DNA of 64,000 bases from Cohnella baijiui (lineage in GTDB: Bacteria; Bacillota; Bacilli; Paenibacillales; Paenibacillaceae), in the NCBI RefSeq assembly GCF_020731285.1, contig NZ_JAJFOW010000024.1, positions 1 through 64,000 of the forward strand. The letters are read 5' to 3'. The position numbers and the translations under genes are program-made. How positions within the stretch are numbered: position 1 is the first letter of the stretch; the number at the start of each line of letters is the position of its first letter. This document shows, in pieces, positions 23,053 to 32,128 of this stretch. The notes beneath the pieces are model-generated. The model ran no database searches and had not been told where the DNA came from. It was given only the letters and a program-made list of their open reading frames with translations.

Positions 23053-23952
23053 TTGACGACCGAACAGCAGCCCGATTGGCCGGACGTGCACAACGTCGGC
23101 GATATCGCCATTCAAGCCGGGTTCGTGCTGGGCACGCGGACGATACCGGATTACGAGCTCGTTTTCTTCCCCGAAGGCACCGGGACCTGGTACGAGGTCG
23201 AAGGCGACGCGCACCTGCTGGATGAGCCCTGCGTCGTCTTCACGCGTCCAGATGCGCCGCACCGCTACCGCTTCGATCCGCAGCGGAGCGTGCGGCATTT
23301 GTTCGTGCACTTTGATTACGAGCCGCTTCGCAACGGGGATCCGCGATATGCCGCGCTGCGGACGGGGTGCGATCGGCTGACGGTCGCGGACAGCCTGCTG
23401 CCGGGCATCGTCGCCCAGATGCTGCGGATCGCGAACCATCAGCCGCCGCATTGGAAGCGACGGCTGGCCGTGCTGCTCGCGGCGGCTTTGGAGGAGCTGT
23501 GCGCCTCGGCCGAATCTGCGGCCGCTAAGCCGGCGGACGCGCTCCCGCTGCCGATTGCCCGCGCGATCGCCTATATGGACGAGCGGCTGGCGGAGCCGCT
23601 CACGATTGAAGAAATCGCACGTCAGTCCGGGTGGTCGCACGAGCATTTCACCCGCACGTTCGCCGCTGCGGTCGGCACGTCACCCAAGCGCGCGCTGCTC
23701 GAGCGCCGACTCATGCGGGCGGAACGCCTCCTGATGGCCGGATCGATGACGGTTAAGCAGATCGCCTATGAAGTCGGCTTCCGCGACGAGCACCACTTCT
23801 CAAAAATGTACAAGCGCATCCGCGGCCACTCGGCCTCCGACTATATCCGGCAGTGCCAGGACCCGCTATTTCGCCATACGGCACACCTTGTCGATCCGCA
23901 GACGCCTTACCCGCTCAACTGCCATATTGTCGTGAACGGGCGGATCAAATAA
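23053..23952 (+). CDS. AraC-family transcriptional regulator
   Basis: A 299-residue regulator. The N-terminal cupin-like part (VFFPEGTGTWYEVEGDAHLL, DAPHRYRFDPQRSVRHLFVHFDY) should sense a ligand. The C-terminal part has two helix-turn-helix motifs (LTIEEIARQSGWSHEHFTRTF and VKQIAYEVGFRDEHHFSKMYKR). The start is TTG with GGAGGAG 9 nt upstream. It has its own promoter and lies directly after the ABC transporter and before the PhyH-family gene. Its target is unknown; the transporter or the oxygenase gene are the obvious candidates. Confidence 0.9.
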   Translation: MTTEQQPDWPDVHNVGDIAIQAGFVLGTRTIPDYELVFFPEGTGTWYEVEGDAHLLDEPCVVFTRPDAPHRYRFDPQRSVRHLFVHFDYEPLRNGDPRYAALRTGCDRLTVADSLLPGIVAQMLRIANHQPPHWKRRLAVLLAAALEELCASAESAAAKPADALPLPIARAIAYMDERLAEPLTIEEIARQSGWSHEHFTRTFAAAVGTSPKRALLERRLMRAERLLMAGSMTVKQIAYEVGFRDEHHFSKMYKRIRGHSASDYIRQCQDPLFRHTAHLVDPQTPYPLNCHIVVNGRIK

Positions 23953-24041
23953 ATCCATCGAATCGCGGGTTCCCTCCATGGCGGCGAAGCGCGCCTGGCG
24001 GCACAATAGAGCTATCTAGCCGTCATAAGGAGGAATCAGCT

Positions 24042-25028
24042 ATGGGACGAACCTATACGCCCCGATCGCGAGCGCATCAAGATCGTTATCTCGTCAGCGT
24101 AGACGAATACAGGCAGTATCATCGGGACGGATTCGTCATCGTACGGGGGCTGTTGCCGGCGGAAGAGGTGGAGACGCTTTTCGGACTGGCCGAACGGGTC
24201 AGACGCGATCAGCTTAATCCCCATCGCGCTGCGGATCCGGACAGCGCCGATCCGCTAAAGGAAGAGTTCGCCCAAGCGACCCGTGTGCATATGGTGTCGA
24301 GACGCGATCCGGACGCCGAGCGCGGCATGCTGCATCCGCGCATCCTGGACGTGACCGAAGCGCTCATCGGACCGGACGTGTATGCGCTTCAGTCCATGAT
24401 GTTCCTGAATCCGCCGGGCAAAGGCGGGCAGGGGTGGCATCAGGACGCCTGTTACATCAAGACGCACCCGGATACCTTGATCGGCGCGTGGATCGCGCTC
24501 GAGCGGGCGGACGAGGACAACGGCTGTCTATGGGTCGTGCCGGGGTCGAACCAAGAACCGATTTATCCGCCGGAGGAGATCGGCGGCGGCAACGTGCATG
24601 CGGTGGACGCCTTCCGCGATTTGGATGCCGTGAGCAACGTCAGCCATCTGGACGATGAAGTGAATACGCTGTCGCGGATCGTGGCGAATTATCCGCCGCC
24701 GGTGCCGGTCGTGCTGGAGCCGGGGGACGTGCTGTTCTTCGACTCCCACTTGTTCCACCGGTCCTATCCGAACCGGACGGCCGACCGCTACCGCCGCTCG
24801 TACGTTTGCCATTATTGCAACGCCCGTTCGTGGGTGCCTTGGGACCATGACGGATACGAGGGCGACAGCGGCAACTACCGACAGATTCTGGCGCGCGGCA
24901 GCACCCATCTGCCGCATGCGGAGCCGGCATTCGGCACGGAAGTGTATTTGTCCGTGGAAGGAGAGGCGGAGGACGGCGTGCGCATGATGGGCATGCCGAA
25001 CGGCATGATGATGCCGGTGCAGGGATAA
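24042..25028 (+). CDS. Phytanoyl-CoA dioxygenase (PhyH) family Fe(II)/2-oxoglutarate oxygenase
   Basis: A 328-residue protein with the PhyH pattern. The N-terminal YRQYHRDGFVIVRGLLPAEEVE is typical. GWHQDACYIKTHPDTLIGAWIALE supplies the HxD iron ligands, DNGCLWVVPGSN is the usual next block, and VLFFDSHLFHRSYPNRTADRYRRSY supplies the distal His and the 2-oxoglutarate-binding Arg. The substrate is unknown; in this context it may be a small plant-derived metabolite. ATG 24042 has AAGGAGG 8 nt upstream. Its terminator follows at once, so it is monocistronic. Confidence 0.9.
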   Translation: MGRTYTPRSRAHQDRYLVSVDEYRQYHRDGFVIVRGLLPAEEVETLFGLAERVRRDQLNPHRAADPDSADPLKEEFAQATRVHMVSRRDPDAERGMLHPRILDVTEALIGPDVYALQSMMFLNPPGKGGQGWHQDACYIKTHPDTLIGAWIALERADEDNGCLWVVPGSNQEPIYPPEEIGGGNVHAVDAFRDLDAVSNVSHLDDEVNTLSRIVANYPPPVPVVLEPGDVLFFDSHLFHRSYPNRTADRYRRSYVCHYCNARSWVPWDHDGYEGDSGNYRQILARGSTHLPHAEPAFGTEVYLSVEGEAEDGVRMMGMPNGMMMPVQG

Positions 25029-25073
25029 CGGAGTGCAAATGAACGTTATCATCCAACCGAATCGTGATGAGGG

Positions 25074-25100
25074 CCAGCCATCAGGCTGGTTCTTTTCTTC
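25074..25100 (+). terminator. Terminator after the PhyH gene
   Basis: CCAGCC and GGCTGG around ATCA, followed by TTCTTTTCTTC, 45 nt after the stop codon. Confidence 0.8.
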
Positions 25101-25918
25101 TATTCAGTTTAAGTAGCCTCCAATGGGACCTTCAGCGGAGCCTCTTGAGGGGCCTCCAACCATCCCCCGGCCCGCTCCAACGCGTCCCATAGCAGCTCGT
25201 GGAAAAAACCACCCTTATATGGTGTGATAGGGGTACACCGTGCCATAGCCGAGTCCCGGTTCACATTAAACAGGCAGGAGACGACCAACATATTTTTCTT
25301 ACTCGACGCTGTATTCTCATATTCTTTGCTATCTCTATAGCGGTTAGTCTCGAACGAATGACCTGTTTGGAACATTGTTGGGGCTAACGGATGTCATAGC
25401 GCTTATTCGGCCCCCAAAACGGAGGTTTCTTTTCTAACGGTTCCATGCGCGCTTATTTGGACGAAACAACCTCTCTGCCTACGAAAAAACGGGAAATAGG
25501 CCCGCTGGCAACCGTCCCTCGTTGCAAACCCTCATTTTTGTCCAAATAGCGTCGCTCACAACCATTAGATTTTGCCCGCTTTTACGCACTTGCATATACT
25601 CCTCTGGTCAAGCACCGATTTCGGTTTTGAGCCGGAATTTCCGTTAATCCCTGGGCTGAGGCTTAAGCACGTTATTTCAGGATCTTTCTACTAGGGCCAA
25701 ATCGAGAATTATGATTTGGCCTCCTCGCCTTAGTATCGAAGCCCGAAGCGGGTAACGTTCTCTTGCCGACGGATCCTTCGGAAGGATCGCCACGCGATCC
25801 GAAGATAAGCGCACAAAATCGGAGGTTATGCGGAGCGCCTCCCGCGCGTCCGCGCTACGATAAGAACGACGGCCGGGTGCGAAAGCCCGGCCAACAGGGA
25901 GAAGGAGGAATGCAGCGC
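25101..25918. other. Intergenic region with a possible small-gene remnant and repeat motifs
   Basis: No recognised gene. A minus-strand frame at 25109-25375 (88 codons, with segments HSFETNRYRDSKEY and ARCTPITPYKGGFFHELL) looks protein-like and weakly resembles the frame at 333-602, but has no recognised domain and no good ribosome binding site. The segment 25398-25556 holds spaced GCTTATTTGG-type motifs. The last 150 bp before the next gene contain CGATCCTTCGGAAGGATCG-like symmetry near 25768 and the 5' leader of the TIM-barrel gene. Confidence 0.4.
25398..25556. repeat. Two direct and two inverted copies of a GCTTATTTGG motif, 50-bp spacing
   Basis: GCTTATTCGG at 25401 and GCTTATTTGG at 25451 are exactly 50 bp apart. 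The inverted forms GGAAATAGG (25492) and CCAAATAGC (25542) are also 50 bp apart. The outer pair extends into similar flanks (AACGGAGGTTTC against GCAAACCCTCAT read in reverse). The arrangement is forward-forward-reverse-reverse. Confidence 0.55.
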
Positions 25919-26722
25919 ATGGAACTTCGCACGTTCAAAGCTTTATGGGGCATGGAGGGAACTTATGCGGAACAGCTGGCGCGCGCTGCCGAAGCGGGCT
26001 ATGCGGGCGTAGAAGCGCCGCTGCCGCCGGCAGGGGAGGAGGCCATCTTCCGCGCGCTGCTCGAGCGGCACGGATTGGCCTATATCGCGCAGATCGTCAC
26101 CCAGGGGGACCACGTTTCCTCCTTCGCGGAGCAGCTCGCGAGGGCGGCGTCCTTTGCGCCTCTGCTCGTCGTTTCGCATAGCGCAAGAGACCGCATGACC
26201 GAAGCGGAGCAGGATCGCTTCTTCGCCGCGGCGCTGGAGGCGGAGGCGCGGGTCGGCGTCCCGGTCGGCCATGAGACGCACCGGATGCGCGCGATGTTTA
26301 CGCCGTGGACGACGGCCCGGCTGCTGGACAAGTTCCCCGAACTTCGAATTACCGCGGACTTCAGCCATTGGGTGAACGTCTGCGAGTCGCATTTGGAGGA
26401 TCTCCAGGAGGAGCTGGCGCTCGCCATCGGCCGGACGATTCACATTCACGGACGGATCGGCTATCCGGAAGGGCCGCAGGTGCCGCATCCCGCCGCGCCG
26501 GCTTATGGAGCCGAGCTCGCGCTTTTCTCGGGCTGGTGGGCGCGGATCGTCGCCGGCCAGGCGGAAGCGGGAGCTGCCTTTACGACGTTTACGGCCGAGT
26601 TCGGACCGCCCGGCTATATGCCCACGCTGCCTTTTACGAACGTACCGGTCGCCGATCTGTGGGAGGTCAACCAATGGATGACCGACTACTACCGGGCGCA
26701 ATTTTCGGTTTGGCGCTCTTGA
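25919..26722 (+). CDS. Sugar phosphate isomerase/epimerase-like TIM-barrel protein
   Basis: A 267-residue protein of the xylose isomerase-like/AP endonuclease 2 fold. Probable metal ligands are visible in order: Glu in VGHETHR, Asp in ITADFSHW, His in IHIHGRIG and Glu in FTAEFGPPGYMPTLP. These are the four ligands typical of the family. The reaction is not identifiable. Of two in-frame ATGs (25910 and 25919) the second stands 9 nt after AAGGAGGA and is chosen. It is flanked by non-coding DNA upstream and a terminator downstream, so it is a single-gene unit. Confidence 0.85.
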   Translation: MELRTFKALWGMEGTYAEQLARAAEAGYAGVEAPLPPAGEEAIFRALLERHGLAYIAQIVTQGDHVSSFAEQLARAASFAPLLVVSHSARDRMTEAEQDRFFAAALEAEARVGVPVGHETHRMRAMFTPWTTARLLDKFPELRITADFSHWVNVCESHLEDLQEELALAIGRTIHIHGRIGYPEGPQVPHPAAPAYGAELALFSGWWARIVAGQAEAGAAFTTFTAEFGPPGYMPTLPFTNVPVADLWEVNQWMTDYYRAQFSVWRS

Positions 26723-26759
26723 GGCGCGGTTCGAAATCCTTCTTCCTACTCATCCATAC

Positions 26760-26790
26760 AAAAGGTCCGCGACGCGCTCGCGGGCCTTTT
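26760..26790 (+). terminator. Terminator after the TIM-barrel gene
   Basis: AAAAGGTCCGCGA pairs with TCGCGGGCCTTTT (one wobble) around a 5-nt loop, ending in TTTT. Confidence 0.9.
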
Positions 26791-26927
26791 GGCGTCTGTT
26801 GCCGTTCCGACTTTCGGGGTTGGACAACCGCCCGGGCGTCTCCCGGCTCTGAATAGAATCCGGTTCGATCAGCCATACTCCAAAAGATGGAAACCGAATG
26901 CGGGAGGCTGCGCACGGAGGCGAAACG

Positions 26928-28079
26928 TTGAACGGAGCTTCGGATAAAATCACTTTCTTGCAAGTGTTCACCATTTTGGCGCTCATGAACGGGCTCGCCA
27001 CCCACGTCATCTGCAATCCGATGCTGCTGCAGGCGTCCGGGCGAGACGCTTGGGTCACCGTGTTGGTCGGAGGCGCTTGCCTGTTGCTGTTCAGCCCCGC
27101 GCTGGTATGGATCAGCAGGCGATCCGGCCGGCAGAAGTGGCAGCCCTGGCTCGCGAGGCAGACGCATCCGGCCGTGTCGTGGGCCATGATGGTTCCGATT
27201 TGCCTTCAGCTGTATTTGATCGGGGCCATGACCGTGATCCATACCGTGAGCTTTAACATTACGAACTACTTGCCGGGCAGCTCGAAGCTGTCACTCGTCC
27301 TTCCGTTGATCTTCATTTGCTGCATGTTGGCCTGGTGGGGCATCCGGGTGATCGCGATCGCCGCCGGAGTGCTGCTGCCGATCGTCATCGGGCTCGGCAT
27401 CTTCGTCGCCACATCCAATACGGACCGCAAAGATCTCAAGCTGCTGACGCCCGTCCTGGAGCATGGATGGGGGCCGGTCATGAATGGCTTCGTTTATATC
27501 GGCGGCGGTTTAATCGAAGTGATCGTCCTGCTGCTGCTTCAGCACCGGCTGAAGTCGAAGCTGAAAACGTGGCAACTGCTCCTGTATAGCGGATTTACGA
27601 TCGGGATCGCGCTCGGTCCGATCGTTGGTGCCCTTGCGGAGTTCGGCCCGACCGAAGCGGCCAAGCAGATGATCTCGCCCTATGAGCAGTGGAGACTGGT
27701 CGAGATCGGACAGTACGTGGAGCATCTCGACTTTTTCTCGATCTTCCAGTGGATGTCCGGAGCGTGCGTGCGCATCAGCCTCGCCGTCTTTACGCTCGCG
27801 GAAATCGTTTCGCTAAGGGCGGGGCGCGGCCGAGGCTGGCTCATCCTGGGCGTCATGGCGAGCTTTGTCGTCCTGTCGATGATCCCGAACAACGATTATT
27901 CGTTTTATCTGATGATGTACCGTTACTACGTGCCGATTTCGTTTTACACCTTGCTTGGCCTATTCGTGCTGTGGACGTTGATCGCGCTGATAGCCAAGCC
28001 GAGTCAGGAGGGGACGTCATGCGAACGAACGCCTCGGAGCGGCGCAACGGAGACGAGCGGTGGACGGAGCAAAGGCTGA
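26928..28079 (+). CDS. Spore germination receptor B subunit (GerAB-type permease)
   Basis: A ~383-residue polytopic membrane protein of the endospore germination permease family (APC superfamily). It starts with the typical KITFLQVFTILALMNGLATHV and has about ten helices. In Bacillus the B subunit binds the germinant in the inner spore membrane. GGAGG stands 7 nt before the TTG at 26928, which is chosen; an in-frame ATG at 26898 has no ribosome binding site. The 3' end overlaps the A subunit gene by 61 nt. First gene of a B-A-C operon; a sigma-G promoter would be expected upstream but is not evident. Confidence 0.9.
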   Translation: MNGASDKITFLQVFTILALMNGLATHVICNPMLLQASGRDAWVTVLVGGACLLLFSPALVWISRRSGRQKWQPWLARQTHPAVSWAMMVPICLQLYLIGAMTVIHTVSFNITNYLPGSSKLSLVLPLIFICCMLAWWGIRVIAIAAGVLLPIVIGLGIFVATSNTDRKDLKLLTPVLEHGWGPVMNGFVYIGGGLIEVIVLLLLQHRLKSKLKTWQLLLYSGFTIGIALGPIVGALAEFGPTEAAKQMISPYEQWRLVEIGQYVEHLDFFSIFQWMSGACVRISLAVFTLAEIVSLRAGRGRGWLILGVMASFVVLSMIPNNDYSFYLMMYRYYVPISFYTLLGLFVLWTLIALIAKPSQEGTSCERTPRSGATETSGGRSKG

Positions 28080-29512
28080 AGCGGCATTTTGCCGACTCGG
28101 GCGACGTCGCATTGAAAGGCTGCACGTTCGGCGAGCCGCCTTACGCTGTCCGCGTGATCCTGGCTTACCAAATCGGAATGTGCGACTCGAATCTGATCTA
28201 CGAGGTGGTGCTGCCCGAGCTGGAACGCGGCTACTTGCTGCCGGATCGCGACAGTTTTCACCTGGATGCCTTGTCCTCCTTGCTGACGCTTCAGCCCCTC
28301 TCCGAAACGGCGGCGCCGGAGGAAGTGGACGATACGGTGTACATGGGCGATCTCCTCCTTTTCTTTCCCGAGAAAGGCGCCTTGTTCGCGGCGAATCTGG
28401 CCAACCGTCCCCGGCGCACGCCGGAGGAGTCCAGTGTCGAGATCTCGATCAAAGGGCCGAAGGATTGCTTCATCGAGGACGTCGTCACCAACGTTGCGTT
28501 GATCCGCAAACGCATCCGCAGCAACACGCTGAACGTGGAGAATTATATTCTGGGCAAACGAACCCGCACGAGGGCGGCGCTCCTGTACATTCGCGATATT
28601 GCGAATTCCGACATGCTCGAGCAAGTACGCCGAAAACTGAGGGAGATCGACGCCGACGGCGTATACAGCATCAATCAGCTGGAAGAGTGGCTTGTCGGGT
28701 CCCGCTTCAAGATTTTTCCGCTCCTCGATTTTACGGGCAGGCCGGACTATACGACGACCGCGCTCCTGGCTGGCCGATTCATTATCATCGTGGACGGCAA
28801 TCCGTTGGTGCTGGTCGGGCCCGCCGGTCTGTCGCTCATTCTCAAGTCGCCGGAAGACGTTCATTTCAACTACTCCTACGTCTCGTTTGCGCGAGCCATT
28901 CGGGGACTGAGCCTGTTCCTGTCCATCTTCCTGCCGGGCATTTGGGTCGCGCTCGCCAGCTTCCACCAGGATCAGATCCCTTTCCGCATCATGGCAACCG
29001 TCGCGATGTCCAGAATGGGCTTGCCCTTTTCCTCGCAGTTCGAGATGTTCATCCTGCTCATGCTGCTGGAAATCTTCCGGGAAGCGGGGGTGCGGCTGCC
29101 GAGCTCGATCGGGCAAACGCTCACTTCGATCGGGGGGCTGATCATCGGAGACGCGGCGATCCGCGCCGGCCTCGTATCGCCGTCGGTGGTCGTCGTCGGC
29201 GCGGTGACGGCCGTATCGGGGGTCACGCTGGTCAATCAATCGCTGAGCACCGTCGTCAGCATCCTGCGGCTGTTCTTCTTTTTGATGTCCACGTTCCTCG
29301 GGATGTACGGCGTCATCCTCGGGATGGTGCTGCTGATCGGCTATTTGTCGCGGCTTCGTTCGTTCGGCGTCGGCTACCTGGCTCCGCTGTCCCCGCTTCG
29401 CGTGCAGGATCTGTTCTCGTCGTTTCTTCGCGTCCCCTGGTCCTACATGAGCAAGCGGCCATCCAGCCTGAAGCCCAAGGATCAAGATCGTCAAGATGAG
29501 GAGAGCCCATGA
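28019..29512 (+). CDS. Spore germination receptor A subunit (GerAA type)
   Basis: A 497-residue protein of the GerA family. The soluble N-terminal domain carries VYMGDLLLFFPEKGALFAANLANRPRRTPEESSVEISIKGPKDCFIED-like sequence, seen as KGPKDCFIEDVVTNVALIRK and RTRAALLYIRDIAN. A C-terminal membrane domain follows (LSLFLSIFLPGIWVALASFH, EMFILLMLLEIFREAGVRLP, GGLIIGDAAIRAGLVSPSVV). Together with B and C subunits it forms the germinant receptor. ATG 28019 is preceded by AGGAGGGG. It overlaps the B gene by 61 nt and the C gene by 4 nt (ATGA), so translation is coupled. Confidence 0.95.
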   Translation: MRTNASERRNGDERWTEQRLKRHFADSGDVALKGCTFGEPPYAVRVILAYQIGMCDSNLIYEVVLPELERGYLLPDRDSFHLDALSSLLTLQPLSETAAPEEVDDTVYMGDLLLFFPEKGALFAANLANRPRRTPEESSVEISIKGPKDCFIEDVVTNVALIRKRIRSNTLNVENYILGKRTRTRAALLYIRDIANSDMLEQVRRKLREIDADGVYSINQLEEWLVGSRFKIFPLLDFTGRPDYTTTALLAGRFIIIVDGNPLVLVGPAGLSLILKSPEDVHFNYSYVSFARAIRGLSLFLSIFLPGIWVALASFHQDQIPFRIMATVAMSRMGLPFSSQFEMFILLMLLEIFREAGVRLPSSIGQTLTSIGGLIIGDAAIRAGLVSPSVVVVGAVTAVSGVTLVNQSLSTVVSILRLFFFLMSTFLGMYGVILGMVLLIGYLSRLRSFGVGYLAPLSPLRVQDLFSSFLRVPWSYMSKRPSSLKPKDQDRQDEESP

Positions 29513-30660
29513 GGATCGTCCGCCGCTTCGCTCTCTGCCTGATCCTTTCCGCCGTTTCGGTCCTGCAAGGCTGCGCAGGCGCGAAGGACATCCAGAATCT
29601 AGCCTATGTCACCGCCTTGGGCGTAGACTTCGTCGAAGGCCAATACATCGCCTACGTGCAGGTGCTTAACTTTGCGAACGTCGCGCGCACGGAAAACAGC
29701 CAGCTCGGCAAGGAAATCCCGATTTGGGTCGGCAAAGGCGTAGGGGAGACGGTGTCGGGCGCCGTCTCGGACGTCAGCGTCATTTCGCAGCTGCGCCTCT
29801 TTTGGGGCCACCTGAAAGCGGTCGTGCTCACCGAGAACGTGATGCGCAAAGGCGTCGTGGACACGTACAATGCGCTAAACCGCTACCGGGAAATTCGCTA
29901 CAACGTCCTCGTCTATGGAACAAAGGAAAATTTGCGGGATGTTCTCATCCAAAAGTCGCTGTTGAATTTGTCCCCGCTGGATACGATCATGTTTACGGCC
30001 GCCCAATTGAACTCGCAGCGCTCCTTCATTTTGTCCGTGACGGGCAATCGCGCCGTCGCCAATCTGAACGAGCCTGCACATGCGTCCATGCTCCCGTCGC
30101 TCGCGCTCGCGCGGCATAGCTGGACAGAGGACACGAAGGATAAATCGATGTTCAGAGTTTCCGGCGCCTACTTCTTCGAGAATCACCAGATGCGCAGCTG
30201 GATGTCCGTATACGATCTCCTGGGCATCCGATGGTCCGAGAGCAAGCTCCAGCGGACACCCGTTCGTCTGCCGATGAGCGGACCTCCGACCAGTGTCGTC
30301 GTGCTGAGCAACCCGCGCATGACCATCCGACCCGTCTCGGCGGGAGGAGACGTCCGCTTCGATCTGTCGGTCAAGGTACATGGCTATGTGAACGAGCTGA
30401 TTAAGAACAACTCGATGACCACGCTGGAGCGGCAAGCCGGCGAAGTCATCCGGGGAGAGATCTTGGAGACTTACGAGAAGGCCTACAAGCTCCGGTGCGA
30501 CCCGTTTAATCTGCGCGAAACCCTTTACCGCCGACAGCCCCGGCTATTCCGAAAGCTTTACAAGGGCGATCCGTTTTTTCTGCGCCCGGATGCGATCCGG
30601 GACATCAAGGTCCGTGTGCATTTGTCCAGCACTGGCAAATACAAAGGATTTACGGATTAG
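29509..30660 (+). CDS. Spore germination receptor C subunit (GerAC-type lipoprotein)
   Basis: A 383-residue lipoprotein. The signal peptide ends in VLQGC with Cys22 as the lipidation site. The mature part has the GerAC pattern: LAYVTALGVDFVEGQYIAYV, GETVSGAVSDVSVISQLRLFWGHLKAVVLTE, and a C-terminal domain ending SLxRxxPRLFRKL-like (YRRQPRLFRKLYKGDPF). It completes the receptor on the outer face of the spore inner membrane. Last gene of the operon, followed by a hairpin terminator. Confidence 0.94.
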   Translation: MRIVRRFALCLILSAVSVLQGCAGAKDIQNLAYVTALGVDFVEGQYIAYVQVLNFANVARTENSQLGKEIPIWVGKGVGETVSGAVSDVSVISQLRLFWGHLKAVVLTENVMRKGVVDTYNALNRYREIRYNVLVYGTKENLRDVLIQKSLLNLSPLDTIMFTAAQLNSQRSFILSVTGNRAVANLNEPAHASMLPSLALARHSWTEDTKDKSMFRVSGAYFFENHQMRSWMSVYDLLGIRWSESKLQRTPVRLPMSGPPTSVVVLSNPRMTIRPVSAGGDVRFDLSVKVHGYVNELIKNNSMTTLERQAGEVIRGEILETYEKAYKLRCDPFNLRETLYRRQPRLFRKLYKGDPFFLRPDAIRDIKVRVHLSSTGKYKGFTD

Positions 30661-30663
30661 GCT

Positions 30664-30703
30664 AGCGGCAAGGGACCGCCCGCACGGGTGCCCTTGCCGC
30701 TTT
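30664..30703 (+). terminator. Terminator after the germination operon
   Basis: AGCGGCAAGGG pairs with CCCTTGCCGCT around a 16-nt loop. The T tail is short (TTTCGTT), so termination may be partial. Confidence 0.6.
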
Positions 30704-30843
30704 CGTTCGCCCGATTTGGGTAAACTTTCGCGCCATTTGGGAATGGGCGAGCGCGTTTCGGCATGGTAGGATGAAGGAAAGTCATCGCTGGCGGCGTTGC
30801 CGAAGCGGTTCTTTTTTCGACATCTATGATTTTCAAAGGTTAA

Positions 30844-30857
30844 TGAAAACGGTTACA
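30844..30857. promoter_or_regulatory. cre site upstream of the GH8 gene
   Basis: TGAAAACGGTTACA matches the CcpA consensus TGWAANCGNTNWCA at all 14 positions, 27 bp before the GH8 start codon. Glucose repression of this gene is likely. Confidence 0.8.
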
Positions 30858-30883
30858 TTACGAGAGGCGAGAGGGCGTGCAAG

Positions 30884-32035
30884 ATGAATTCCCAAGGCGC
30901 ATTTTATTCCGACCAATACCGCAACGTCTTCCGAGAGCTCGGCTACGCCGAAGCGGACATCGACGAGCGAGTGGCCGATACGTGGACGAAGCTTTTCGAA
31001 GGAGGAGCGGATACCCGGATCTACTACGAGGCCGGGGACGACATGGGCTATCTCCTGGATACGGGGAACTTGGACGTACGGACCGAAGGCATGTCCTACG
31101 GGATGATGATGGCCGTCCAACTGGATCGCCGGGACGTATTCGACCGGATCTGGAAATGGACGCATACCTACATGTACATGACGGAAGGCGAAAACGCGGG
31201 TTATTTCGCCTGGTCGTGCGATCCGGACGGATCCAAAAGGTCGCACGGTCCGGCGCCCGACGGCGAGGAGTTTTTCGCCATGGCGCTGCTATTCGCCTCC
31301 CATCGTTGGGGAGACGGGCCGCCCCCGTTCGATTACGGCCGCCGGGCCCGGGACTTGCTGCGCGCCTGCCTGCACAAGGGCGAAGACGGCGCCGGTCATC
31401 CGATGTGGGACCCGGATACCAAGCTGATCAAGTTTATCCCGAATTGCGACTACTCCGATCCGTCGTATCATCTTCCGCACTTTTACGAGCTGTTCGCGCG
31501 ATGGGCGTATCCGGAGGACCGGTCGTTCTGGCGGGAGGCGGCAGCCGCCAGCCGCGCCTACCTGCAGATCGCCTGCCATCCCGAGACGGGACTCGCGCCG
31601 GAATACGCGCACTATGACGGCACGCCGAATGACGAGCGCGGCTACGGGAAGTTCTTCAGCGATTCGTACCGGGTCGCGGCGAATGTCGGGGTCGACTGGG
31701 CCTGGTTCGCCGCGGATGCTTGGCAGATCGAAGAGGCGAACCGCATTCAGGCTTTTTTCGAAGGCAAGGACCCGAGCGACTACCGCCGCTACGAGATTGA
31801 CGGCCGGCCGCATGAGGAGAAGGCGCTTCATCCCGTCGGACTGTTGGCGACGAACGCCGCGGCTTCGCTCGCAGCGAACGGCCCTCATGCCGAAGCGAGC
31901 GTTCGGCTGCTTTGGGAGACACCCGTCCGTACCGGCGACCGCCGGTATTACGACAACTGCCTGTACCTGTTCGCGTTGCTCGCGCTCAGCGGGCGTTACC
32001 GGATCTGGCATCCGCCGCACCAGACCGACCGCTGA
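30884..32035 (+). CDS. GH8 reducing-end xylose-releasing exo-oligoxylanase type enzyme
   Basis: The 383-residue protein resembles Bacillus halodurans Rex (388 residues) in length and motifs. RTEGMSYGMMMAVQLDRRDVFDRIWKW carries the general acid Glu68. PAPDGEEFFAMALLFASHRWG carries Asp126. FSDSYRVAANVGVDWAWF carries Asp260, the probable base. The enzyme removes xylose from the reducing end of xylo-oligosaccharides, inverting. It has no signal peptide, so it works on imported oligosaccharides. The regulator, kinase and LplABC-type importer that follow are probably the matching sensing and uptake system, although a terminator separates them. Confidence 0.92.
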   Translation: MNSQGAFYSDQYRNVFRELGYAEADIDERVADTWTKLFEGGADTRIYYEAGDDMGYLLDTGNLDVRTEGMSYGMMMAVQLDRRDVFDRIWKWTHTYMYMTEGENAGYFAWSCDPDGSKRSHGPAPDGEEFFAMALLFASHRWGDGPPPFDYGRRARDLLRACLHKGEDGAGHPMWDPDTKLIKFIPNCDYSDPSYHLPHFYELFARWAYPEDRSFWREAAAASRAYLQIACHPETGLAPEYAHYDGTPNDERGYGKFFSDSYRVAANVGVDWAWFAADAWQIEEANRIQAFFEGKDPSDYRRYEIDGRPHEEKALHPVGLLATNAAASLAANGPHAEASVRLLWETPVRTGDRRYYDNCLYLFALLALSGRYRIWHPPHQTDR

Positions 32036-32044
32036 ACATTTGCA

Positions 32045-32083
32045 GCGACCCTTCCTTGCGACCGCCGAGGGAAGGGTCGTTTT
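32045..32083 (+). terminator. Terminator between GH8 and response regulator genes
   Basis: GCGACCCTTCC pairs with GGAAGGGTCGT around a 14-nt loop, followed by TTT. Confidence 0.8.
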
Positions 32084-32128
32084 GGCCGCGTGGCGGCCCT
32101 TTTCGAGATCAGACAAGGGGGGACATGC

